Positions 42,018 to 50,319 of a stretch of 64,000 nt of DNA are shown one piece after another; positions within the stretch are counted from its first letter, which is position 1, and the number at the start of each line of letters is the position of its first letter. This DNA is from Kitasatospora cinereorecta. Lineage in GTDB: Bacteria; Actinomycetota; Actinomycetes; Streptomycetales; Streptomycetaceae. Location: the NCBI RefSeq assembly GCF_024172095.1, contig NZ_JAMZDX010000004.1:682001-746000 (forward strand), in the 5' to 3' direction. The position numbers and the translations under genes are program-made. The notes below the pieces were generated by a model. It saw nothing but the letters and a program-made list of their open reading frames with translations, ran no database searches and was not told where the DNA came from.

Positions 42018-42047
42018 TTGATTGCCGTGAAACGAAGGTCCTATCGT
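42018..42047 (+). promoter_or_regulatory. Promoter for module copy C winged-helix gene
   Basis: TTGATT (42018-42023) and TATCGT (42042-42047) are 18 bases apart. The ATG at 42054 begins 6 bases after the -10, the same spacing as in copies A and B, so this mRNA may also lack a leader. Confidence 0.45.
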
Positions 42048-42053
42048 GGAGGC

Positions 42054-42347
42054 ATGGAAAACGGTACGGCGACCGGGCGGCAGTGGACCTTCCTGACCAA
42101 CCACGCCCGTGTCCTGGTTCAGATCGCCCGCGATCCCGGTATCCGGGTGCGCGACATTGCCGACCTGTGCCTGCTCACCGAGCGCGCCGTACAGCGCATC
42201 ATCAGCGACCTCGAACAGGCCGGATACCTCAGCCACGAACGCCGCGGCCGCACCAACCACTACAGCGTCACAGCGACCAAGCAGCTGCGGCACCCGGCCG
42301 ACGCCGGCCCGACCGTCGCCGAACTCCTCGCCACCCTCCTGCGCTGA
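42054..42347 (+). CDS. Winged-helix regulator, 97 aa (module copy C)
   Basis: ATG at 42054: MENGTATGRQWTFLTNHARV, then LVQIARDPGIRVRDIADLCL, LTERAVQRIISDLEQAGYLS, HERRGRTNHYSV. Paralogue of the copy A protein with conserved W-T-F-L-T-x-H-A-R-V and TERAVQ.II.DLE.AGYL. No long tail. Divergent from the 102-aa/STAS operon and followed after 200 bases by another STAS gene. Confidence 0.86.
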   Translation: MENGTATGRQWTFLTNHARVLVQIARDPGIRVRDIADLCLLTERAVQRIISDLEQAGYLSHERRGRTNHYSVTATKQLRHPADAGPTVAELLATLLR

Positions 42348-42549
42348 CCGCACCCGACGCGCGCCCGAACCTGCCGGACCCCGTACCGGCGGCCGCAGGC
42401 CGGCTGTCGGGCCCGGCGCCCTCGGGGGTGTGCCTACCGGTCGTCAGCGCTCTCCTGATTCATCTCCAGGACTGTGGGAAGACGAGAGGGCTGCAAGGGG
42501 TCGAAGAGCGGCCCACCGCAGGCAGGCTCCCCGGAAGGGGCGGGCAATC

Positions 42550-43524
42550 ATGAACACGGGCCTGAGTATTGGCCGCCGTCCGGCGCCCCCGGGCGCACGT
42601 GTCCTCGCCCTGACCGGCCACGCCGACCTGGACACCGCACCCGCCCTGGCCCGTGCGCTGCGCCAGGCGCTGACCTCCTCCCCCGTACCCGAGACACTCG
42701 TGGTCGACTGCAGCCAGTTGAGCTTCTGCTCCTCCTCGGGCCTCAACGAGCTCCTGCGCGCCCGCCGTGCCGCCGCCGAGCGCGGCATCGCCTTCTGCCT
42801 CGGCGCCCCGAGTCGCCAGGTGTCCCGGCTGCTGGGAGCCACCGACACCGACACCGTCTTCGACATCACGACGAGTACGCCCCCCATCACCCCGAGCACG
42901 TGGCCCCACGAGCGGCGTGGTACGGACCCGCACGGCACCGGCTTCCGCACCCGGCCCGGCAGGGGTATGCGCGCCAAGGCCGCAGCCCTCGCCGCAGAGG
43001 CGGAACGCCAGATCCGGGAGGGGCAGTGGGAGGTGACTCCGGAGGACGCGGCACTGGCCGGCGAAACCGCCGACCGCCTCGCGCAGGCCGTCGGCCCGGC
43101 CGCCGCGCAGGCAGCGCTGCCGACCATCGAACGCCTGGAGCTCCTGCGCGAGACCCTCGCCCACCTCACCGCCGGCATCGCCCGCACCCATGGCCAACTG
43201 GCCTGGTTCCTCGCCCAGGGCACCGCCTCGCTCACCCCCGTCCTCCAGTGGCGGACCCTCCTCGCCGACCACCGCCAATCCTTCGGCACCCGCCTTCCCA
43301 CGCCCGACGAACTCACCGACGCCGAGGACACCGTCCGCAGCCTGCGCACCGCGCTCACCGTCCTCGCCCTCCCCACCCCCGGATCGGACGAGCGCCGGAG
43401 ACGGCAGCGCCGGGACGACGGGGACACCACTCACGACGTGACTGCCGACGCCGCCCACTCCGCCCCCGGCCAGAACGGCTCGCGGACCGACACGGCCGCA
43501 CAGGAGACAGATCCGCGGCGGTGA
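42550..43524 (+). CDS. STAS antagonist with C-terminal helical domain, 324 aa
   Basis: ATG at 42550 (MNTGLSIGRRPAPPGARVLA). STAS domain about residues 18-105: VLALTGHADLDTAPALARAL, TLVVDCSQLSFCSSSGLNEL, VSRLLGATDTDTVFDI. Phospho-acceptor Ser in SSSG. A Pro/Arg linker is followed by a largely helical domain (about 140-290: MRAKAAALAAEAERQIREGQ; TIERLELLRETLAHLTAGIA) and a charged tail. The fusion is unusual: ordinary antagonists are about 110 residues. The helical domain could sense a signal or bind another protein. No family recognised for that part. Confidence 0.85.
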   Translation: MNTGLSIGRRPAPPGARVLALTGHADLDTAPALARALRQALTSSPVPETLVVDCSQLSFCSSSGLNELLRARRAAAERGIAFCLGAPSRQVSRLLGATDTDTVFDITTSTPPITPSTWPHERRGTDPHGTGFRTRPGRGMRAKAAALAAEAERQIREGQWEVTPEDAALAGETADRLAQAVGPAAAQAALPTIERLELLRETLAHLTAGIARTHGQLAWFLAQGTASLTPVLQWRTLLADHRQSFGTRLPTPDELTDAEDTVRSLRTALTVLALPTPGSDERRRRQRRDDGDTTHDVTADAAHSAPGQNGSRTDTAAQETDPRR

Positions 43525-43789
43525 ACCCACCCTTCTGGCGGTGGAAGGCACCGGTCACGGCGCCGGTGCCCTCACCCAGGGCTATCCGCACGTCCCGCGA
43601 TCGGGGCGGAGGCGGCTTCGAAGGAGGCGAAGCGATTCGGCGACGCACTGGTGCTGGATGGTGTGCCGGTCGCCGTCGAGGTGGCGGGAGATGACATGAG
43701 CGCCAGGGTGCTCCCCGCAGCGTGGAGAACCTCGTGGAGCTGCCGCACCATCCTGCTCTGAGCGGGATCTCCCGGCGGGGCGGCGGCGT

Positions 43790-44329
43790 TCACGGCCAGG
43801 TGCGGGAGGCGCCGTCTCCTCGGCGGGTTTCAGCGGGGTGCGCGAGGACCGCCTCGCTGACCTCTCGATGCCAGTGGTTCAGCGTCCGGGCCTGGTCGGC
43901 AGCCCGGGCCGACAACCGGTCCAGCTCCGCCGCGTCGAGACGCGGATCCGTATCGGCAATGGCCCGCAGCGCCCGCCACAAGGCGGCCTTGCCCTCGACG
44001 CCGGTACGCAGCATCTCCAGTTCGACCAGGTCGCTGAGCGGGGCACGGCGCAGGAGGGTTCCGTTGGGCTTGAGGCGGCCGAGGCGTTCGCCGGCGAGGC
44101 CGAGCCAGGTCCGGTAGTGCCGTACGGGCACGCCGAGGCGCTGCATGATCCGGACGAGGTCGTCGCGGTCCTGCTGGATGTCGCGGGCCAGCCGGTGCAG
44201 CTCGACCGCGCGGCGGCTCTCGGGGTGGGTGCGGGCCATGCGGTCGGCGAGCGCTGCGCCACCGAACGCTCCGGTGAGGTGGTCGTTCAGGTACACGTGC
44301 AGGGGCTCGGCCATCATGTGGGGAGACAT
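43790..44329 (-). CDS. Conserved hypothetical helical protein, 179 aa
   Basis: ATG at 44329 (MSPHMMAEPLHVYLNDHLTG). Predicted helical throughout: GGAALADRMARTHPESRRAV, ELHRLARDIQQDRDDLVRIM, QRLGVPVRHYRTWLGLAGER, then EMLRTGVEGKAALWRALRAI, DAAELDRLSARAADQARTLN HWHREVSEAVLAHP. Two decayed fragments of the same family lie at 12075 and 12494. No function known, but its association with the signalling islands is repeated. The 260 bases before it (43525-43789) show no supported gene. Confidence 0.75.
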   Translation of the reverse strand: MSPHMMAEPLHVYLNDHLTGAFGGAALADRMARTHPESRRAVELHRLARDIQQDRDDLVRIMQRLGVPVRHYRTWLGLAGERLGRLKPNGTLLRRAPLSDLVELEMLRTGVEGKAALWRALRAIADTDPRLDAAELDRLSARAADQARTLNHWHREVSEAVLAHPAETRRGDGASRTWP

Positions 44330-44808
44330 CGAGGGCCTTTCCGGTCGATCGGTGGGGCCAGCCGGTCGTTGGATGCGCCGCCGGGGTGGTCGGCGCACCT
44401 GCCGGCGATGGAGCGGATGCGTCCTCGTTCTCATCCTGCCGTGAGCCGCGGTGGGGCGCTCGTCCGGTGGCACGGCCGATGCCCGGCCCCGGCTCGGCTG
44501 CTGGTTCGAGGTCACAGGAAGTTCGGCCAGCAGGTGGATGACGGCCCCAGCCCCGACCGGGCGGCTTGCAGCGTCTCCACCGATCGCGGGAGGGACCGCC
44601 GCATCCGTCCTGGTCGCAGGCCGGCCCCGGAACTCGTGGCGGCGACGACCAATCCGCCGGGCCGTCCGCTGCGAACATCGGGTGTGAACCAGTGCGACCA
44701 GTCCACCCGGCCGAGCCCCGCTCCCGCCGCGGCCGTGGGGAGGCCCCCGATGCCCGCCGTCCGCCCCCGGGGCGTGCCGTGCCCCGCCCGCGCCCGAGGA
44801 GGGGTCGG
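44330..44808. other. Divergent intergenic gap, 480 bp
   Basis: Lies between the 179-aa gene (minus) and sigK (plus). No gene supported. CGAGGAGGGG close to 44800 is the sigK ribosome-binding site. Confidence 0.35.
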
Positions 44809-45393
44809 ATGAGCACCGTCGCCCACCTGCCGGATCCCGGCCGCCGCCACCCGGACCTCGGCCGGCTGCTCGGCCGGGTCGCGCTCGGCGACCAGGACGC
44901 GTTCTCCCAGCTGTACGACGCGGTGGCGGGCCCCGTGCTGGGCCTGGTCCGGCGGGTGCTGCGGGATCCGGCGCAGTCGGAGGAGGTGGCGCAGGAGGTG
45001 CTGCTGGAGGTGTGGCGCACGGCGGCGCGGTACCGGCCCGAGCGCGGCGAGGCGATGCCGTGGGTGCTGACCATCGCGCACCGCCGGGCGGTGGACCGGG
45101 TCCGGTCCGCCCAGGCGGCCGCCGACCGGGACCGGCAGGTCGCCGCCGCCTCGCACGCCCCGGTCTTCGACGAGGTCGCCGAACAGGTCGAGGGCCGGCT
45201 GGAGCGCGAGCAGGTCCGCCGCTGCCTGAAGCGGCTGACCGAGCTGCAGCGCGAGTCGCTGACCCTGGCCTACTACCGCGGGTACAGCTATCCCGAGGTC
45301 GCCGAGCTGCTCGGCGCCCCGCTGGGCACCGTCAAGACCCGCATGCGCGACGGTCTGATCCGGCTGCGCGACTGCCTGGGGGTGGGGGCATGA
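44809..45393 (+). CDS. sigK: ECF sigma factor SigK, 194 aa
   Basis: ATG at 44809 after GAGGAGGGG. Region 2: DQDAFSQLYDAVAGPVLGLV, RRVLRDPAQSEEVAQEVLLE, VWRTAARYRPERGEAMPWVL. Region 4: LTELQRESLTLAYYRGYSYP, EVAELLGAPLGTVKTRMRDG. The EVAQEVLLEVW and GEAMPWVLTIAHRRAVDR elements are characteristic of SigK. It overlaps the rskA start by 4 bases, the arrangement of a sigma with its own anti-sigma factor. Confidence 0.95.
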   Translation: MSTVAHLPDPGRRHPDLGRLLGRVALGDQDAFSQLYDAVAGPVLGLVRRVLRDPAQSEEVAQEVLLEVWRTAARYRPERGEAMPWVLTIAHRRAVDRVRSAQAAADRDRQVAAASHAPVFDEVAEQVEGRLEREQVRRCLKRLTELQRESLTLAYYRGYSYPEVAELLGAPLGTVKTRMRDGLIRLRDCLGVGA

Positions 45394-46139
45394 GCGCCGC
45401 CGACCTGCACACGCTGACCGGTGCGTACGCCGCGCACGCGCTGGACCCGGCGGAGGCCGCCGAGTTCGAGCGCCATCTCGCCCGGTGCCCGGCCTGCGCC
45501 CAGGAGGTGGCGGAGTTCACCGCGACCCTGGCCCGGCTCGGGGCGGCCGAGGCCGTGGTGCCGCCGGCGGCGCTGAAGGACCGGGTGATGGCGGCCCTGC
45601 CCACGGTCCGCCAGGATCCGCCGCAGACCGGCGCCGGCCCGGCGGCGGGCCGCAGCCGCGGCCGGTGGCGGCGGCACGGGCCGACGCTCGCGCTCGCCGC
45701 CTGTCTGGCGGCCGCGGCCGGCTTCGGCGGACTCGCCGTCCAGCAGCACCGGCAGGCGGACGAGGCCCGCGCCCGGGCCGCCGCGCTGCAGCAGCGCCAG
45801 GACGCCTTCGCCGACCTGCTGACCGCGCCCGACGCCCGGAGTGCCGCCGCGGCGGCGGCCGGCGGCAGCGGCCTCGGCACCGTGGTCTGGTCCGAGAGCC
45901 GCGGCCGGGCCGGCTTCCTGGCCTCCGGCCTGCCGGCCCTGGCCGACGGGACGACGTACGAGCTGTGGTTCAACGACTCCGGCACCATGCGGCCCGCCGG
46001 GCTGCTTCCCCGCAGCGACGGCGCCCTGCTGCTCACCGGCCCGGTGGACGCCGCCAAGGGCGTCGGCGTCACGGTCGAGCCGGCCGCGGGCTCGCTGCAC
46101 CCGAGCGGGGCACCGATCATGCTGATCCCGTTCGCCTGA
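45390..46139 (+). CDS. rskA: Anti-sigma-K factor RskA, 249 aa
   Basis: ATG at 45390 overlaps the sigK stop. N-terminal cytoplasmic anti-sigma domain with HLARCPACAQEV, the H-x3-C-x2-C zinc motif, then one membrane helix (LALAACLAAAAGFGGLAVQQ) and an extracellular domain (TVVWSESRGRAGFLASGLPA; YELWFNDSGTMRPAGLLPRS; GVTVEPAAGSLHPSGAPIML) matching RskA. Redox state or proteolysis is known to release SigK in Mycobacterium. Confidence 0.95.
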   Translation: MSAADLHTLTGAYAAHALDPAEAAEFERHLARCPACAQEVAEFTATLARLGAAEAVVPPAALKDRVMAALPTVRQDPPQTGAGPAAGRSRGRWRRHGPTLALAACLAAAAGFGGLAVQQHRQADEARARAAALQQRQDAFADLLTAPDARSAAAAAAGGSGLGTVVWSESRGRAGFLASGLPALADGTTYELWFNDSGTMRPAGLLPRSDGALLLTGPVDAAKGVGVTVEPAAGSLHPSGAPIMLIPFA

Positions 46140-46154
46140 GGCCGGCCGCGGATA

Positions 46155-46197
46155 CGCCGGTGCCCGGCCCGATCGGTGATCGGGCCGGGCACCGGCG
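46155..46197. terminator. 20-bp perfect stem terminator
   Basis: CGCCGGTGCCCGGCCCGATC (46155-46174) and its exact reverse complement (46178-46197) enclose a 3-base loop. It stands 15 bases after the rskA stop and 18 before the stop of the converging secreted protein gene, so it can end both. Confidence 0.85.
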
Positions 46198-46215
46198 GTG
46201 CGTGCGGGCGGAGGC

Positions 46216-48900
46216 TCAGTCCTCGTCGCGGTGGCCGCGGCCGAGGCGGCGCAGGTCGAAGGACCAGATGCCGCGACCGTGGGTGGCGGCGTAGAGCTGC
46301 CCGTCGGGGCCGGTCCTGAGCTGCATCACCGTGGTGGTGGGCAGGTCGTCGCCGATGACCTGCCAGTTCCGTGCGCCGGGGGCGCGGTAGAACGCGGCGA
46401 GGTCGGTGCCGAGGGCGATGCCGCCGTTCGGCAGCAGGCGCAGCGAGTCCGCGGGTACGTCGGGCAGATCGGCGGACAGGTCGGTCCAGCTGGTGCCGCC
46501 GTCCCGGCTCTCGAAGACGTGGCCGACGCCCGCGCCGGGGCCCTCGGTCCAGGCCCGGGAGAAGCCGCTGAAGGCGACGTACACGTGCTGGGCATTGTTC
46601 GGGTCGACGGCGAGCGAGGAGACGTACCGGTTGGGCAGGACGCCGTCGACGGGCAGGTTCAGCTGGTGCCAGCCGGTGCCGTCGGCGTTGCCGGTGGCGA
46701 TGCCGCGGGTGAAGCCCTGGTTGTTGCAGGGGCCGCACCAGCCGGCGTAGACGGTGCTGCCGGAGGAGGCTACGGCGGAGGCGACGTGACCGGCGCCGAG
46801 GTCGTAGGCGGCGCTCCACTCGTCGCCGCTGCGGATCGCGAAGCCCTTGTGCTGGACCCAGATGTGGCGTCCGCCGGCGACCCAGGTGTCGGCGTTCTTG
46901 TCGTCGGTGGTGATCGGCGCGATGAAGCGGGCGCCGGCGCCGCCGAGCGCGCTGTCGGCCGGGGCGACCGACCAGCTGGTGGCCTTGGTCGGGTCGGTGG
47001 TCCAGGAGCCGTCGTTGACGGCGCAGTTCTGGGTGACCGCGATGGACAGGTAGACGTACTCCTCGGCGATGTTGCAGCCGTTCTTCGGGTCGACGATGGT
47101 GTCGGACCCGTCACCGCCGAAGTCGGAGCCCATCACCTTGTCCCGGGCGCGCAGGACGGACTCGCCGTTGTCCTGGAGGCCGCCGCTGACCACGACACCG
47201 TGGCCGGCCGGGTCGGTGCCGACACCCACCGAGTAGTACTGGAGCGTGTCGATGGTGCCGTCGTTGAGGGACTTCCAGTCGTTGGCGTGGCCGCCGGCGT
47301 CGAGCGTGCCCTTCAGCGGACGGCTGTAGATGCCGCCGTCGTTGCCGACGTACACGCTGGTCTTCCCGTGGAGGCTGCCGACGGCGACCGCGTGCTGGTC
47401 GGAGTGGGTGGTCGGCGAGCAGTCGCCGGTCTGCTTGGCCGGGTCGATCGACCAGCAGGCGAAGCCGAAGTTCCAGTACGGGCCGGGGGTGGTCCAGTTG
47501 GTGCCGCCGTCGGTGGTCTCGAAGACCTCCTCCAGGCCCAGGTAGACGTGGTCGGCGTTGTTCGGGTCGACCTGGAGGAACTGGTTGTACCAGGACTGGA
47601 TGCCGGGCTGGTAGCCGTCGTCCTGGAGCGCCGAGCCGGAGCCCTTGAGCTTGTCCTTGTCCGCGACGAGCGTCCACGGGCCGAACGGGGAACCGGACTT
47701 GGAGACGTACACGCCCTGCAGGCCGCTGTCGGGGTCGGTGGCGAGCTTGGTCGGCGACTGCTCGATCGCGTAGTAGCGGGAGCCGTCCTCGGACCGCGCG
47801 AAGGTGACGTTGCCGACGTCCCCGGCCCCGGTGGGCAGGTCGCCGAGCGCGGCCACCCGCTGCCAACTGCCGTCGGCCGCCTTGGCGTAGAAGCCGTTGT
47901 AGGTGTCGCCGCTGCGCCAGCCGATCGCCAGCAGGACCTTCGACGGGTCCTTGGGGTCGATCGCGATGTCGTTGGCGATGTTCTTGTACGGGGCGCCGGG
48001 GTTCTTGGCGTCGGCGCCGCCGGGCAGGTAGCTCGGGTTCGGCGCGAACTCCAGCGTCCACGGGCCGCTCAGGTCGGCGGTGGAGTGGCTCCACACGCCC
48101 CGGCTGGTGGCGGCCCACACCTTGCCGCCGGCGAAGCGCAGGGCGTGGATGGTGGTGGACTCCAGCTCGGCGCCGCCGACCCGGTTGCCGGGCTGGAACT
48201 CGCCGTGCTTCGGGTCGGCGAGGACGTACACGCCGGTGCCGACGTAGGAGGTGGCGCCGGTGTTGGACTCGCCGGTGGCGTACCAGAGCCGGCCCGAGCC
48301 GTCGAGGTCGAGCGCGCCGGTGGACAGCGACGGCAGCTTGTCCGAGATCGCCTGCCAGTGGCCGCCGCCGGTACGGGAGCGGAACACGCCGCCGTTGGCG
48401 CCGCCCGCGTACACGTAGCCGTCGTCGTCGGCGGCGATGCCGGTGATCCGGCCGGTCACCTGGCCGGCGCCGCCGCTGGAGTTGGAGTTGATGTCGCGGT
48501 AGCGCGGGTCGTCCGCGTTGTACGGCTTGCCGGTGACGTGGTCCCAGGAGCCGCCGGTGTGCGGCATCGACTGCAACTGGGCCCAGGCGGCGCCGTACGC
48601 GCCCGGGGCGACGACGCCGGGGGCGGTACGGGCCTCGGTGAACTGCTCGGTGGCCTCGGCGGAGTTCTCCGCCTCGTCGCTGTCGTCCTCACCGCCGCCC
48701 TCGGCCTTGGCGGCGGACAGGGAGGCGGCCTTGCCCGCCGCGGTCTTCTGGGCGTGCTGGTGGCCGATCTCGGCCAGGTGCTGCGCCTGCCAGGGGCGGG
48801 CGGCGGGGCCGGGTGCGGCGAGGGCCTGGCTGGTGGTCAGTCCGAGCGCGGTCAGCGTGACAGCGCACATGAGCAGTCGGCGTCGTTGCCTGTTGGGCAC
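46216..48900 (-). CDS. Secreted BNR/sortilin-like beta-propeller protein, 894 aa
   Basis: Signal peptide MPNRQRRRLLMCAVTLTALG ... SQALAAPG. After an acidic region (residues 55-85) comes a long array of beta-propeller blades in which VY(A/V)G.N(G/D)G(G/V) and TDGGTNW-type Asp-box motifs recur: YVYAGGANGGVFRSRTGGGH, YLGLEEVFETTDGGTNWTTP, VYVGNDGGIYSR, VFESRDGGTSWTDLSADLPD. Two sets of seven or eight blades are plausible. Sialidase/xyloglucanase-like or sortilin-type proteins have this form. The enzymatic site, if any, is not apparent. Confidence 0.9.
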   Translation of the reverse strand: MPNRQRRRLLMCAVTLTALGLTTSQALAAPGPAARPWQAQHLAEIGHQHAQKTAAGKAASLSAAKAEGGGEDDSDEAENSAEATEQFTEARTAPGVVAPGAYGAAWAQLQSMPHTGGSWDHVTGKPYNADDPRYRDINSNSSGGAGQVTGRITGIAADDDGYVYAGGANGGVFRSRTGGGHWQAISDKLPSLSTGALDLDGSGRLWYATGESNTGATSYVGTGVYVLADPKHGEFQPGNRVGGAELESTTIHALRFAGGKVWAATSRGVWSHSTADLSGPWTLEFAPNPSYLPGGADAKNPGAPYKNIANDIAIDPKDPSKVLLAIGWRSGDTYNGFYAKAADGSWQRVAALGDLPTGAGDVGNVTFARSEDGSRYYAIEQSPTKLATDPDSGLQGVYVSKSGSPFGPWTLVADKDKLKGSGSALQDDGYQPGIQSWYNQFLQVDPNNADHVYLGLEEVFETTDGGTNWTTPGPYWNFGFACWSIDPAKQTGDCSPTTHSDQHAVAVGSLHGKTSVYVGNDGGIYSRPLKGTLDAGGHANDWKSLNDGTIDTLQYYSVGVGTDPAGHGVVVSGGLQDNGESVLRARDKVMGSDFGGDGSDTIVDPKNGCNIAEEYVYLSIAVTQNCAVNDGSWTTDPTKATSWSVAPADSALGGAGARFIAPITTDDKNADTWVAGGRHIWVQHKGFAIRSGDEWSAAYDLGAGHVASAVASSGSTVYAGWCGPCNNQGFTRGIATGNADGTGWHQLNLPVDGVLPNRYVSSLAVDPNNAQHVYVAFSGFSRAWTEGPGAGVGHVFESRDGGTSWTDLSADLPDVPADSLRLLPNGGIALGTDLAAFYRAPGARNWQVIGDDLPTTTVMQLRTGPDGQLYAATHGRGIWSFDLRRLGRGHRDED

Positions 48901-49045
48901 GTGCGGTTCCTCCCCAGGATGGCCGGGCGCCGGTCGCGCGCCGCGGCGGGCAGTGGCAGCCTTCCGGTCGGCACGGTCGGCGTGAAGGGAGCTGGCGGTA
49001 ACGAATCCTCAAAATTGAAAACAGTGAAGAGAGTTGGAGGCGCCG

Positions 49046-49459
49046 TCAGTGCGAGGTGAGCCCGAGGTACAGGAGCCACGAGCCGAACCCGCCGAATGTG
49101 AGGGTGCAGAGGCCGTAGACCCACACATTGGCGATCGTGTCGAAGCCGAAGATGACGATGCTCTCCGGCCGGCTGGGGTGGTACGCGAGCTCCACCGGGT
49201 CTCCCGGATCGAGCGTGCAGGAACGCGGCATCCCGGTGGCGCTCTCGGCTTCCACCTCGGTGCCGTCCGGGAGTTCGAAGCGGACCACCGGGAAGTGCTG
49301 GAGGTCGCCGTCCCCGTCGGTGTCGGTGCGGACGTGGTCGACCCAGCCGGACGTACGGACGCCGCGGCTGCGGATCACGTGCACCCGATAGGTCTCCCGC
49401 GTCATCGGGATCGCCATCAGGCACATGAAGGACCCGAAGATCAGACCGACCGGACTCAC
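49046..49459 (-). CDS. DUF3592 membrane protein, 137 aa
   Basis: GTG at 49459 overlaps the upstream stop by 4 bases. A membrane segment (VGLIFGSFMCLMAIPM), then a DUF3592-type beta domain (TSGWVDHVRTDTDGDGDLQH; VVRFELPDGTEVEAESATGM; YHPSRPESIVI) and a second membrane segment (YGLCTLTFGGFGSWLLYLGL). Function unknown. Confidence 0.85.
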   Translation of the reverse strand: MSPVGLIFGSFMCLMAIPMTRETYRVHVIRSRGVRTSGWVDHVRTDTDGDGDLQHFPVVRFELPDGTEVEAESATGMPRSCTLDPGDPVELAYHPSRPESIVIFGFDTIANVWVYGLCTLTFGGFGSWLLYLGLTSH

Positions 49460-50247
49460 CGGCGGGCGTCCTCGCAGCGGACCGAGCACCAGTCGACCAG
49501 CAGCAGGTCGAACTCCGCCATCACCGCGGCCAGTCCGGGCACCTCGTCCGTCGACGCCCGCCCGGCCGGGGTCACGCCCAGCACGGTGACCCGGTCGCCC
49601 GCGCAGCGGCCGTAGACCGCGACCGGCCCGACCTGGGCGGCGAAGGAGTCGGCCACCCGGCCCTGCCCGTCCCGCAGGGCCACGCCCGCGAACACCCGGT
49701 CGGAAGGGAGCAGTTCGAGCAGTCGCTGCCGGGTGAGGGCGCCGGTCAGCGGATCGGCCGGGCCCTGACGGAGGTGCAGGTTGTCGAAGACCCGAATGGC
49801 GGTGTCGCCCTCTCCCGCCGACGCGGAGTGGTGCTCGAAGATCTGTCGGATCTCGTGCAGTTCCGTCTCGACGGCAGCGAGTTGGGCCCGCTCCACCAGC
49901 TCGGCCTGCCGCCACTCGTCCTCGTGGATCACCAGGTCGTCCTGGGTGCCGTCCGGCGGCGTCAGCGGCGGCAGCTCGGCGCAGAGGGTCGGCAGGGTGT
50001 AGGCGATCTCCTGCGGGTCGACCGTCCGCAGGCGGCGGAGCGTCAGCACCAGCTGCCCGGCGGCCAGGTACGCGTCCCGCTCGGCCGGCTGCGCCGCCAC
50101 GACCTCCCACCGGGAGTCGCCGAGGTCGAGCCGGGTGGCCGGTGCGAAGGACTCGGGAAGGAGCTCGGAGGGCATCTCGGAGCGGCCGAACGGTTGGCCG
50201 TCCTCCGCGTCGATCAGCAGGACGTCGATCACACCGTTGCCAGACAT
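49456..50247 (-). CDS. Hypothetical protein, 263 aa
   Basis: ATG at 50247 (MSGNGVIDVLLIDAEDGQPF); 50253 is also possible. Soluble alpha/beta protein with SRWEVVAAQPAERDAYLAAG QLVL, HEDEWRQAELVERAQLAAVE TEL, then a beta-rich end (DRVFAGVALRDGQGRVADSF; DRVTVLGVTPAGRASTDEVP) and SVRCEDARR. It is followed by the DUF3592 gene with a 4-base overlap. No known family; co-occurrence with DUF3592 suggests membrane-linked function. Confidence 0.65.
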   Translation of the reverse strand: MSGNGVIDVLLIDAEDGQPFGRSEMPSELLPESFAPATRLDLGDSRWEVVAAQPAERDAYLAAGQLVLTLRRLRTVDPQEIAYTLPTLCAELPPLTPPDGTQDDLVIHEDEWRQAELVERAQLAAVETELHEIRQIFEHHSASAGEGDTAIRVFDNLHLRQGPADPLTGALTRQRLLELLPSDRVFAGVALRDGQGRVADSFAAQVGPVAVYGRCAGDRVTVLGVTPAGRASTDEVPGLAAVMAEFDLLLVDWCSVRCEDARR

Positions 50248-50319
50248 GCGCACATGCTAGCGAGCGGCCGCGACGGGCCGTCGGCATTTTTCCGGCCGTC
50301 CGAGGGGGACGGACCGGCG

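Noticed and set aside
43600..43750. A plus-strand coding-like stretch (KEAKRFGDALVLDGVPVAVE)
   Set aside because: Too short, with no start or ribosome-binding site and no family; it could be a remnant but I cannot support it as a gene.
46198..49059. A 953-codon plus-strand open frame opposite the secreted beta-propeller gene
   Set aside because: Val/Gly/Ala-rich composition without motifs; it is the complement of a GC-rich gene with clear Asp-box repeats and signal peptide.
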